Source: Halobacteria archaeon HArc-gm2 (GTDB lineage: Archaea > Halobacteriota > Halobacteria > Halobacteriales > Haloarculaceae). From it: 64,000 bases of DNA. Numbering within the stretch: position 1 is the stretch's first letter; every line of letters begins with the position of its first letter. Made by a program: the position numbers and the translations under genes. The notes under the pieces are model-generated. The model ran no database searches. It was given only the letters and a program-made list of their open reading frames with translations, and was not told where the DNA came from. Shown here one piece after another: positions 28,404 to 36,413 of this stretch. The stretch spans positions 682,001 through 746,000 of the forward strand of contig JAOPKE010000001.1 of the NCBI GenBank assembly GCA_025517465.1. The letters run 5' to 3'.

Positions 28404-29936
28404 ATGACCGACACATACGTAGGCGCGATCGACCAGGGGACGACCGGCACCCGCTTCATGGTGTTCGACCACGGCGGCCAGGTCGTCGCAAACGCGTACG
28501 AGAAACACGAACAGATCTACCCCGAACCCGGCTGGGTCGAGCACGACCCCGTCGAGATATGGGAGAACACCAAGAGCCTCGTCGTCCGCGCCCTCGACGA
28601 GGCGGACATCGAGGCCGAACAGCTGGCCGCCATCGGTATCACGAACCAGCGCGAGACGACGCTCGTCTGGGACGTCGAGACCGGCGACCCGGTCCACAAC
28701 GCGCTCGTCTGGCAGGACCGGCGGACGACGGACCGCGTCGAGGAACTGGAGGCCGAGGACAAGGTCGAGTGGATCCGTGAAAAGACGGGGCTCGAAGCCG
28801 ATGCCTACTTCTCGGCGACGAAAGTGGAGTGGATCCTCGACAACGCAGACCCGCTCAAACTGGAGGCCAGTCGCCCGGAGAACCTCCGGGACCGCGCCGA
28901 AGCCGGGGAACTCCGGATGGGGACCATCGACACGTGGCTCATCTCGAAACTCACCGGCAACGTCGTCACCGACGTGACGAACGCCTCGCGGACCATGCTG
29001 TTCGACATCCACGAGATGGAGTGGGACGACGAACTTCTGGAGGAGTTCGGCGTCCCGCGGTCGATGCTCGCGGAAGTCAGACCCTCCTCGGACGAGGACC
29101 TGTACGGCCACACCGACCCCGGCGGGTTCCTCGGCGCGGAGATTCCCGTAGCCGGCGCGCTTGGTGACCAGCAGGCCGCGCTGTTCGGGCAGACCTGTTT
29201 CGACGAGGGCGACGCGAAGAACACCTACGGCACCGGCTCCTTCTTCCTGATGAACACCGGGAACGAGGCCGTCGACTCAGAACACGGTCTGTTGACCACC
29301 GTCGGCTTCCAGCGATCCGGCGAACCCGTCCGGTACGCCCTGGAGGGGTCCATCTTCATCACCGGCGCGGCCATCGAGTGGCTCGAAGACGTCGACCTGA
29401 TCACCAACGCCGCCCAGACCGCCGAACTCGCCAGTTCCGTCGACTCGACCGACGGGGTCTACGTGGTCCCGGCGTTCACGGGCCTCGGCGCGCCCCACTG
29501 GGACGGGCGCGCACGCGGGACGATCGTCGGAATGACGCGCGGCACGAGGAAGGAACACATCGTCCGTGCGACGCTGGAGGCCATCGCCTACCAGACCCGC
29601 GACGTGGCCGAGGCGATGGAGGCCGACTCCGGCATCGAGATGGGACAGCTCCGGGTCGACGGCGGCGCGGTCAAGAACAACTTCCTCTGCCAGCTCCAGG
29701 CCGACATCATCCGGACCGGTATCGTCCGCCCGGAGGTCGACGAGACGACGGCGCTCGGGTCGGCCTACGCCGCCGGCCTCGCCGTCGGCTACTGGGAGTC
29801 GGTGGACGAACTCAGGGACAACTGGCACGTCGACCGGGAGTTCACGCCGGAGATGGACGCCGCGCGCGCCGACAGGATGTACGACCGGTGGGGCGACGCC
29901 GTCGAGCGCTCCCTCGACTGGGCGCGGGAGGAGTGA
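28404..29936 (+). CDS. glpK: Glycerol kinase
   Basis: 510 residues, standard FGGY length. AIDQGTTGTR (residues 7-16) is the phosphate-1 motif, and PGWVEHDP, the central GALGDQQAALFGQ and the C-terminal MGQLRVDGGAVKNNF adenosine motif are all intact. It phosphorylates glycerol to sn-glycerol-3-phosphate, the GlpABC substrate; glycerol is a major carbon source in hypersaline water from algal osmolytes. It is followed by a membrane protein gene one base after the stop. Confidence 0.97.
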   Translation: MTDTYVGAIDQGTTGTRFMVFDHGGQVVANAYEKHEQIYPEPGWVEHDPVEIWENTKSLVVRALDEADIEAEQLAAIGITNQRETTLVWDVETGDPVHNALVWQDRRTTDRVEELEAEDKVEWIREKTGLEADAYFSATKVEWILDNADPLKLEASRPENLRDRAEAGELRMGTIDTWLISKLTGNVVTDVTNASRTMLFDIHEMEWDDELLEEFGVPRSMLAEVRPSSDEDLYGHTDPGGFLGAEIPVAGALGDQQAALFGQTCFDEGDAKNTYGTGSFFLMNTGNEAVDSEHGLLTTVGFQRSGEPVRYALEGSIFITGAAIEWLEDVDLITNAAQTAELASSVDSTDGVYVVPAFTGLGAPHWDGRARGTIVGMTRGTRKEHIVRATLEAIAYQTRDVAEAMEADSGIEMGQLRVDGGAVKNNFLCQLQADIIRTGIVRPEVDETTALGSAYAAGLAVGYWESVDELRDNWHVDREFTPEMDAARADRMYDRWGDAVERSLDWAREE

Positions 29937-29937
29937 G

Positions 29938-30996
29938 ATGATCGACGGTGTCGTCCTGCAGGTTCCCCTCCTGGACGTGCCGTGGGAGCACTTCGCTGCC
30001 CTCGTCATCGCCGCGGCAGCAGGCGGCGCGTTCGGGGCGGCCGTCGGCGCCCTCCCGGCGTTCGTCTTCACCGGCTTCGTCGTGCTGCTGGGCGAGGGCC
30101 TCGCGGCCCTCGCCGGACCGGGCACGCGATACAACGAACTGGCGAGCGCGGAACTGGCCTCCGGTGTCACCGGCGTCATCGGGTTCGGCCCCGTGACCGG
30201 GCCGCACATCGGCTTCGCCGCCGGCGTCGCTGCCACCGCGTACGCGGCAAAGCGGTACCCCGAGATGGAGCCCGACTGGGACTATCACTTCGGGAAGGAC
30301 ATCCTGTTCGCGTTCGGGACGAAGCCCGACATCCTCGCCGTCGGCGCTGCCTTCGGCATCCTCGGGATGCTCATCGCCCGCGTCTTCGGCGGCCTCGGCG
30401 TGCCGATCGACGGCATCGCCTTCTCCGTCGTGGCGACCGCGTTTCTGGCCCGGCTGGTGTTCGGCTATCCCCTCCTCGGCTCCCCCGCCGGGAACGGCTA
30501 CTTCGACATGACGCCGTTCGAGCGAGACGAACTCCGGGACGACGGGAGCGACCGGCCCGCCGTCGAGCCGTGGCTGCCACAGCAGTACAGGTGGTCCGGC
30601 GTCGCGGCAATCGGCCTGGTCGGCGGCGTTCTCGGCGGCTGGACGTGGATGATCACCGGCACCGTCTTCATGGCCTACGGCATCTCCGCGGCGAGCCTGC
30701 TCTTTCTCAACCTCGGCGTCGCGAACTTCCCCGTGACCCACCACATCACCCTCGGTGGCTCCACGTTCGCGGTCATCGCCGGCGCCTACGCCGTGAGCGA
30801 ACCGACGCTCATGGTCGTCGCCGCGCTCGGCGGGCTCGTTGGCGCGCTCCTGGGCGAAATCACTCAGCGGGTCGCGTACGCCCACTCGGGGACGCACGTG
30901 GACCCGCCGGCGATGTCCATCGCGATATACACGCTGGTGATCGGCGTCCTCTTCCTGCTGGGCGCGCTGCCGAACGCGGGGTACCTGGCACTATAG
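29938..30996 (+). CDS. GlpX-like polytopic membrane protein, putative glycerol facilitator
   Basis: 352 residues from the ATG one base after the glpK stop; a longer in-frame opening inside glpK is ignored. About eight to ten hydrophobic segments carry Gly-rich turns (GFGPVTGPHIGFAAGV, PVTHHITLGGSTFAV). The haloarchaeal glpK operon commonly carries a membrane gene here that has been called GlpX and proposed to move glycerol; it is not the bacterial fructose bisphosphatase GlpX. It has no NPA aquaporin boxes, so it would be a different kind of glycerol protein. Function inferred from context. Confidence 0.65.
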   Translation: MIDGVVLQVPLLDVPWEHFAALVIAAAAGGAFGAAVGALPAFVFTGFVVLLGEGLAALAGPGTRYNELASAELASGVTGVIGFGPVTGPHIGFAAGVAATAYAAKRYPEMEPDWDYHFGKDILFAFGTKPDILAVGAAFGILGMLIARVFGGLGVPIDGIAFSVVATAFLARLVFGYPLLGSPAGNGYFDMTPFERDELRDDGSDRPAVEPWLPQQYRWSGVAAIGLVGGVLGGWTWMITGTVFMAYGISAASLLFLNLGVANFPVTHHITLGGSTFAVIAGAYAVSEPTLMVVAALGGLVGALLGEITQRVAYAHSGTHVDPPAMSIAIYTLVIGVLFLLGALPNAGYLAL

Positions 30997-31083
30997 TCGT
31001 GATATCCCACCACCGCACTTCCGGCGAAACGGCCGTCGTATCGAAGTACACAACTGGTCGACGGTCACCTAGCGAACGAGAGC

Positions 31084-32250
31084 ATGGACATCGAATCGCG
31101 AATTAGTCGGCGTCGCCGCGGCGACGCGGCCGAGCTGATCCTCGATTACGGGGACCTCTCGCCGGTGACCCACGTCGCCGAACCAGCCGACCGGGGGCCG
31201 TTCCTCGAACGCCTCCTCGACCACCTGGACCCGGTCTTCGAGGGAGACCTGCCGGAGAACGCCTACGTGTGGGGCCCCCAGGGTGCGGGCAAGTCGGCCG
31301 TGCTGTCGGCGCTGTTCGCCCACCTCCGGAATCTGCCGGACCACGCGGACGCCGTCATCCACACGGCTACGCGATCACGACCCGTCTCGACGCCGTCGTT
31401 CGTCTCCCTGGACCTCCGGGAGGCCGCCAGCGAGTTCGGGCTTTACCACGGCCTGCTGGACGGGCTCGTCGAGGACCCAGTCCCGGAACACGGCGTCGGG
31501 ACCGAAGAGGTTTGCAGCCGCCTCTCCGACCGGGTCGCCGACCGACCAGTCGTCGCCGTCCTCGACCACGTCGACGAACCGGCGACGCTGGACCGGGCGA
31601 CGATACTCGACGCGCTGGAGCCCTTCGACGGGCTCCGCTGGATCTGCGTCGGTCGCGACCCGCCCGACCGCCGCGGGTGGGACGAGTGCGACGCGACGGC
31701 ACTCGAGGTGCCCGCCTACCGACGACAGGTGCTCGTCGACGTCGTCATGGATCGGGCCTCGGCGGGGCTGGCCACCCGGGTGCTCGCCCACGACCAGGCC
31801 CGGGAGATCGCAGAGTGGGCCGACGGGAACGCCCACGACGCCCTCGCCGCTCTGTTCGCCGCCGCTGACGCCGCTGCGGCGGCCGGCCGGGACCGCATCG
31901 AACCAGCGGACGTCTCGACCGGCATCGCCGACGTCCCACGTCCGTCCGTCTCGCTCGGCCGGGTGCTGGCGTTACCGTCGAACCGGCAGTCCGTGTTGCG
32001 AGAACTCGTGGGCCTCGACGCCGCGGACCGGGCCACGGTGATGGCCACCACCGACGCCATCGCGGCCTCGGACCGCATCGACCTCTCACCGGGGACGGTC
32101 AAGCGGTTCCTCTACGAACTGGCGGAGGCGGGGATACTTGCCCGCGAGGAGAACACCGACGCCGACCGCCAGGGGCGACCGCCCAGCCGGGTCGAGCCCC
32201 GATTTCCGCCGACGGTGTTCGCGCGCCTGTACGACCTCCAGAACAGCTAG
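31084..32250 (+). CDS. Orc1/Cdc6-related AAA ATPase
   Basis: 388 residues. Walker A is GPQGAGKS at residues 64-71 and Walker B is VVAVLDHVDEP near 155, followed by the lid region and a C-terminal winged helix (VKRFLYELAEAGIL). This is the Orc1/Cdc6 family layout, but the Walker B carries DHVDE rather than the usual D-D-E-type box. Haloarchaea carry many such paralogues, and most do not mark an origin. I saw no cluster of origin-recognition repeats beside it. Role unknown. Confidence 0.75.
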   Translation: MDIESRISRRRRGDAAELILDYGDLSPVTHVAEPADRGPFLERLLDHLDPVFEGDLPENAYVWGPQGAGKSAVLSALFAHLRNLPDHADAVIHTATRSRPVSTPSFVSLDLREAASEFGLYHGLLDGLVEDPVPEHGVGTEEVCSRLSDRVADRPVVAVLDHVDEPATLDRATILDALEPFDGLRWICVGRDPPDRRGWDECDATALEVPAYRRQVLVDVVMDRASAGLATRVLAHDQAREIAEWADGNAHDALAALFAAADAAAAAGRDRIEPADVSTGIADVPRPSVSLGRVLALPSNRQSVLRELVGLDAADRATVMATTDAIAASDRIDLSPGTVKRFLYELAEAGILAREENTDADRQGRPPSRVEPRFPPTVFARLYDLQNS

Positions 32251-32258
32251 ACCTGGTT

Positions 32259-33221
32259 CTACCGTTTTCCGGTTCCGCCCGTGAGCGCGCTCGCGAGCGC
32301 GCCCATGACGACGACGTCGTCGCCGAGGTTCGTCAACTGGACGTCCGGGATGTTGCCGAGGATCATGTCCGGAATGCGCTCCCGGATCGGGTCGAGAATC
32401 TGGTCGGGGTTGTGTATCGCCACGGCGCCACCGACGTAGACGACCAGTGGCGCGTACGCGTGGACGAGGTTCGCGACGCCCATCGCGTTCCAGTGGTTGA
32501 CCTGTTCGAGGACGAAGTCGGCGAACTCGTCGCCCTCCTCCGCGTGGGCGAACACGTCCGCGGCGCCGAAGTCGTCGTCCTCGACCGGGAGCGAGGTCTC
32601 CACCGGGTCGTCGCGGTGGAGCTGCGTGGCGTATCGGGGGATGCTGTTACCGGAACTGTACGCCTCCCAGTGGCCTTCCCAGCCACAGCCACAGGGCATG
32701 AACCCCGTCGGGTCGAGTTGCATGTGGCCGACCTCGCCGGCGTTGCCGTCCCAGCCGGTGAGGACGTTGCCGTCGACGCAGACGCCGGCGCCGATGCCCG
32801 AGGAGATGGTGAGATACACCATGTCGTCGGGGTTTCGGTCGGAGAAGAAGCGCTCGCCGATGACGCCGGCGGTCGTGTCGTTGTGGAGGTAGACGTCCTC
32901 TGAGTCGATCAGCTTTGAGACGGGGCCGGTCAGTGGGATGCGGTCGATGGTGTCAGGCAGGTTCGCCGGGTTGTCGATGATCCCCTCGGCCAGGTCCAGC
33001 GGCCCGATAGAGCCGATGCCGGCCGCCCGAATGGCCGTCGGTTCGACGTCGGCTTCGTCGGCGGCCCGTCGGACCGTGTCGAGAATGGCCTCGGTGACGG
33101 CGATTCCGGTCGGCCCGCGCGGCGTCTCGGCCGCGTGCGAACCGAGTTCGCGGCCGGTCTCGTCGCCGATAACCGCCCGGACGTTCGTGGCGCCCAGGTC
33201 GACCCCTGCGTAAGCGGGCAT
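32259..33221 (-). CDS. glk: ROK-family glucokinase
   Basis: 320 residues. The N-terminal ATP-binding GVDLGATNVRAVIGD (residues 5-19) and the ROK zinc region GHMQLDPTG...CGCGWEGHWEA near 170-190 are present, with His where many ROK kinases have the third Cys (GHWEA). The DNTTAGVIGE segment near 115 holds the catalytic Asp-like box. It phosphorylates glucose or a related hexose with ATP. It faces the Cdc6-like gene tail to tail, 8 bases apart. Specificity for glucose is inferred. Confidence 0.85.
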   Translation of the reverse strand: MPAYAGVDLGATNVRAVIGDETGRELGSHAAETPRGPTGIAVTEAILDTVRRAADEADVEPTAIRAAGIGSIGPLDLAEGIIDNPANLPDTIDRIPLTGPVSKLIDSEDVYLHNDTTAGVIGERFFSDRNPDDMVYLTISSGIGAGVCVDGNVLTGWDGNAGEVGHMQLDPTGFMPCGCGWEGHWEAYSSGNSIPRYATQLHRDDPVETSLPVEDDDFGAADVFAHAEEGDEFADFVLEQVNHWNAMGVANLVHAYAPLVVYVGGAVAIHNPDQILDPIRERIPDMILGNIPDVQLTNLGDDVVVMGALASALTGGTGKR

Positions 33222-33334
33222 TCTATCTGAGGGGTGTACCTTTCGCTACTTAACTACACAGATCTTCGAGCACGGAACTGAATTAAAAATTCGACGTCGG
33301 CGGGGACGGACAACTCCTCGTCCCGCTTTCGACC

Positions 33335-35092
33335 CTATTCGCGGCCGCCGTGCTCGCCGATGGCGTCCTCGTAGATGACGCCGCGTTCGGCGTCGAGGGT
33401 TATCACGTCGCCGTCGGCGACGTGTCCGGGGATCTGCGCGTCCGAGACCATCGGGATGTCGAGTTCGCGGGCGACGATGGCGGCGTAACTCGTCATCCCC
33501 TCGTGCGCGTCGACGATCCCGCCGATCGTCCCGATATCGCCCTCGAACTCCCCCTCGAAGTCGGCCGAGACGGAGACGATAGCGCCGTCCGGTATCGACG
33601 TGAGGTCACCGTCCGGGACCCGGTGGAGGGGCGCCGAGACGAGACCGTCGACGACGGACCGGCCGCTGGCGACGGTCTCCGCGGCGACGTGGACCTTGAG
33701 CGTGTTCGCCGTGTTGAGCCCCTCGAGTTCGGTCATCATGCCCGCGAGGACGACGACGGTGTCGCCGCCCGTGGCCGCGTCCGTGTCCAGCGCGGACTGG
33801 ACCGCTTGCTGGATGATCGCGTCCGCGCCCTCGTTCGTGTAGTGCGTCGTGACGGGGATGATCCCCCAGGACAGCGCGAGCTGGCGGCGGACCTTGTCGC
33901 TCGGCGTCGACGCGACGATGGGAATGGAGGGGCGGAACTTGGCGGCTTTCAGCGCTGTGTAGCCGGACTCGGAGGCCGCGACGACTGCCGACGCGCCGAT
34001 GTCGCGGGCGAGAAACCGGGCCGAGCGGGCCAGCGCGTCGGTCCTGGTGTCGTCGGCGTTCGGCACGCGCTGTTCCCGCGACTCGGCGTACTCCTCGCTG
34101 GACTCGACGTCGCGGACGATGCGGTCCATCGTCTCGACGACGCGGACCGGGTGGTCGCCGATGGCCGTCTCCCCCGAGAGCATGACGGCGTCCGTCCCGT
34201 CGAGGACGGCGTTGGCGACGTCGGAGGCTTCGGCGCGCGTGGGTCGGCGCTCGTGGATCATCGAATCGAGCATCTCCGTCGCGGTGATGACCGGGACGCC
34301 GGCGACGTGGCACCGCCTGATTATCCGCTTCTGGATGATCGGGACGTCTTCGAGCGGGCACTCGACGCCGAGGTCGCCCCGGGCGACCATCACCGCGTCG
34401 GCCGCGTCGATGATGGAATCGAGGTTCTCGACGGCCCCGGCCCGCTCAATCTTCGCGATGATGGGGATGTCCACGCCCCGATCCTCCAGTGCCTCCTCTA
34501 TCTCGTAGATGCTCTCACCGTCGCGGACGAACGAGGCGGCCACGAAGTCGGGCTCCATCTCCGCCGCGACGTCGAGTTCCCGCTCGTCGTTCTCCGTGAT
34601 CACCGGGAGGCCGAGTTCGACGCCCGGCACGTTGACTCCCTTCCGGGCGCCGAGTTCCCCGCCGCTCTCGACGGTCGCGTGGACGACGTCGTCTTCGACC
34701 CGCTCGACCGTCGTCTCGATTCGACCGTCGTCCAGGAGGACGACGTCTCCCGGTCCGACGGCGGCGATGGACGTCGAGAGGCCGACCTCCTCCGGCGTCG
34801 CCGTGTCTCCCTCCACGAACCTGACGGTGGTGCCCTCCACGAGTTCGATGGAATCTCGGATGGGAGCGGTCCGGACCTCCGGGCCCGGCATGTCAAGCAT
34901 GGACGCGACCGGCGCCTCGATACGGGAATCTACCTCGCGGATACGCTCGATCATCTCGCGGCGGTGCTCCGGCGAGCCGTGACTCGCGTTGAGGCGAGCC
35001 ACCGACATCCCCGCCTTCGCGAGGGCAGTTATCTGCTCGACGGACTCCGAGGCCGGGCCGAGCGTGCAGACGATCTTCGCGCTACGTATCAT
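33335..35092 (-). CDS. pyk: Pyruvate kinase with C-terminal PEP-utilising domain
   Basis: 585 residues. IVCTLGPAS at the N-terminus, the IIAKIERAGAVENLD Lys/Glu metal site, ARGDLGVE and ATEMLDSMI are the standard catalytic boxes. Residues about 490-585 form an extra PEP-utilising mobile domain, as in Bacillus and haloarchaeal enzymes, but its phospho-His site reads TSYAAIVARE with Tyr instead of His. The last step of glycolysis makes ATP and pyruvate. Two palindromes lie in the promoter region. Confidence 0.96.
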   Translation of the reverse strand: MIRSAKIVCTLGPASESVEQITALAKAGMSVARLNASHGSPEHRREMIERIREVDSRIEAPVASMLDMPGPEVRTAPIRDSIELVEGTTVRFVEGDTATPEEVGLSTSIAAVGPGDVVLLDDGRIETTVERVEDDVVHATVESGGELGARKGVNVPGVELGLPVITENDERELDVAAEMEPDFVAASFVRDGESIYEIEEALEDRGVDIPIIAKIERAGAVENLDSIIDAADAVMVARGDLGVECPLEDVPIIQKRIIRRCHVAGVPVITATEMLDSMIHERRPTRAEASDVANAVLDGTDAVMLSGETAIGDHPVRVVETMDRIVRDVESSEEYAESREQRVPNADDTRTDALARSARFLARDIGASAVVAASESGYTALKAAKFRPSIPIVASTPSDKVRRQLALSWGIIPVTTHYTNEGADAIIQQAVQSALDTDAATGGDTVVVLAGMMTELEGLNTANTLKVHVAAETVASGRSVVDGLVSAPLHRVPDGDLTSIPDGAIVSVSADFEGEFEGDIGTIGGIVDAHEGMTSYAAIVARELDIPMVSDAQIPGHVADGDVITLDAERGVIYEDAIGEHGGRE

Positions 35093-35106
35093 CCCACCGA
35101 CCTCCG

Positions 35107-35123
35107 GTTCTCGACTCGAGAAC
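35107..35123. promoter_or_regulatory. 17-bp perfect palindrome upstream of pyk
   Basis: GTTCTCGA-C-TCGAGAAC is an exact inverted repeat with 8-bp arms around one base. It lies 15 to 31 bases before the pyk ATG, around where the transcript should start, so it could be an operator. GfcR or a TrmB-family protein are candidates; no motif match is claimed. Confidence 0.6.
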
Positions 35124-35157
35124 GACAGTAATCATACCGGGAAATACCGACGGAGGG

Positions 35158-35172
35158 GATAAGAACCTTATC
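35158..35172. promoter_or_regulatory. 15-bp palindrome upstream of pyk
   Basis: GATAAG-AAC-CTTATC, perfect 6-bp arms, 66 to 80 bases before the pyk ATG and about 40 bases beyond the end of kdgK. It could be an upstream activator site of pyk or part of the end of the upstream transcript. Confidence 0.45.
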
Positions 35173-35209
35173 TACCGCGAACGGGAGCAGGCGAGACAGA
35201 GAGACGCCG

Positions 35210-36163
35210 TTACCGGGAGATAGCGGCCGTCGAACCTTCGATGACCGACTCGACCTCGTCGGGCGTGACGACCGCGATATCACCGGGGATAGACCGCTTG
35301 ACGGCCGCCGTCGCCGCGCCGTATTCGAGCGACGTCGGGACGTCGGCCCCGTCGACGTATCGGGACAGGAAGCCACCGACGAACGAGTCGCCGGTGCCGA
35401 CGGGGTGGTCGTCCGTCGCCTCGAACGTGGGCTGTTCGTACACCTCGTCGTCGATGGCCGCGAGCGCTCCCTCGCTCCCGCGAGTGACGACGGTGACGTC
35501 GAAGTCGAACTCCGCCTGGAGTCCACGGGCGATGGCTTCGGCGTCACCGTCGCGCCCGAGCACGTGTTCGGCGTCACGCTGGGCCGTAAAGAGGACGTCT
35601 ACGTCGGGGAACAGCGTCTCGACCGCGGGTCTGGCCTCCGCCGGGCCCCAGACTTTCGACCGGTAGTTCAGGTCGAACGTCGTGGTCGTCCCCGCCTCGC
35701 GGGCGAGCGAGAGCAGGTCTCCCGTCGTTTCGAACAGCGTCTCCGAGAGCCCGGGCGTGATACCGGTGGTGTGGAACGCGGTCGCCTCGCGCACCCGTTC
35801 TGTCGGAAGTTCGTCGGGCGTCGCCGTCGTCACGGCGGCGTTCGCCCGGTCGTAGATGACGTTGTTTCCGCGCGGAACGTCACCCGATTCGAGGTAGTAC
35901 GTCCCGAGCCGTCCGTCGGTGGACGCCGCGGCGTCGACCGTGACGCCGTGCTGGCGGAGTTCGCTCGTCACCCGGCGGCCGACCGGGCTGTCGGGCACTT
36001 TCGAGAGCCAGGCGGCGTCGAGACCGAGGCGCTGGGCGGCCACGGCGACGTTGCTCTCCGCACCTGCGACGTGGACGTCGTACTCGTCTGCCGTCTCGAC
36101 CCGTTCGTCTCCTGGCGGGGAGAGCCTGAGCATCGTCTCACCGAAGGTTACGAGGTCCGTCAT
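35210..36163 (-). CDS. kdgK: 2-keto-3-deoxygluconate kinase (PfkB family)
   Basis: 317 residues. It carries the PfkB signatures GAESNVAVAAQRLG near residue 35 and HPVGTGDSFVGGF near 255, the latter holding the catalytic Asp. Haloarchaea degrade glucose by the semi-phosphorylative Entner-Doudoroff route, in which KDG kinase makes KDPG. The gene is co-directional with pyk (117 bases apart). A TATA element TTTATA about 27 bases from the ATG suggests a nearly leaderless transcript. Another PfkB sugar kinase activity cannot be excluded. Confidence 0.85.
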   Translation of the reverse strand: MTDLVTFGETMLRLSPPGDERVETADEYDVHVAGAESNVAVAAQRLGLDAAWLSKVPDSPVGRRVTSELRQHGVTVDAAASTDGRLGTYYLESGDVPRGNNVIYDRANAAVTTATPDELPTERVREATAFHTTGITPGLSETLFETTGDLLSLAREAGTTTTFDLNYRSKVWGPAEARPAVETLFPDVDVLFTAQRDAEHVLGRDGDAEAIARGLQAEFDFDVTVVTRGSEGALAAIDDEVYEQPTFEATDDHPVGTGDSFVGGFLSRYVDGADVPTSLEYGAATAAVKRSIPGDIAVVTPDEVESVIEGSTAAISR

Positions 36164-36239
36164 ACAGTGGGATGGACCGGCAGCGAGTATAAATCCCGAC
36201 CAACCAGAGTGGGGTCGCGGGAGTGCCGACGGACCACGT

Positions 36240-36256
36240 GCTACCCTAGTGGTAGC
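36240..36256. promoter_or_regulatory. Inverted repeat between kdgK and the Htr-like gene
   Basis: GCTACC-CTAGT-GGTAGC has perfect 6-bp arms. It is 77 to 93 bases upstream of the kdgK start and about 50 bases upstream of its TATA box, a position fitting an activator site. It could equally serve the rightward gene at 36414. Confidence 0.5.
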
Positions 36257-36413
36257 CCGAAACGTCCCAAACCCTTATGTGATCAAATGCTACAAGGAGA
36301 GCTATGTACTGCAGGACAGTACGACAAACCGAGCCGTGTTCACGTCGGTCCGACTGTGACACGTCTCGCGATGGAGTCGTACCGACGCAGGGTGGCAGCG
36401 GAGGGTATCGAAA

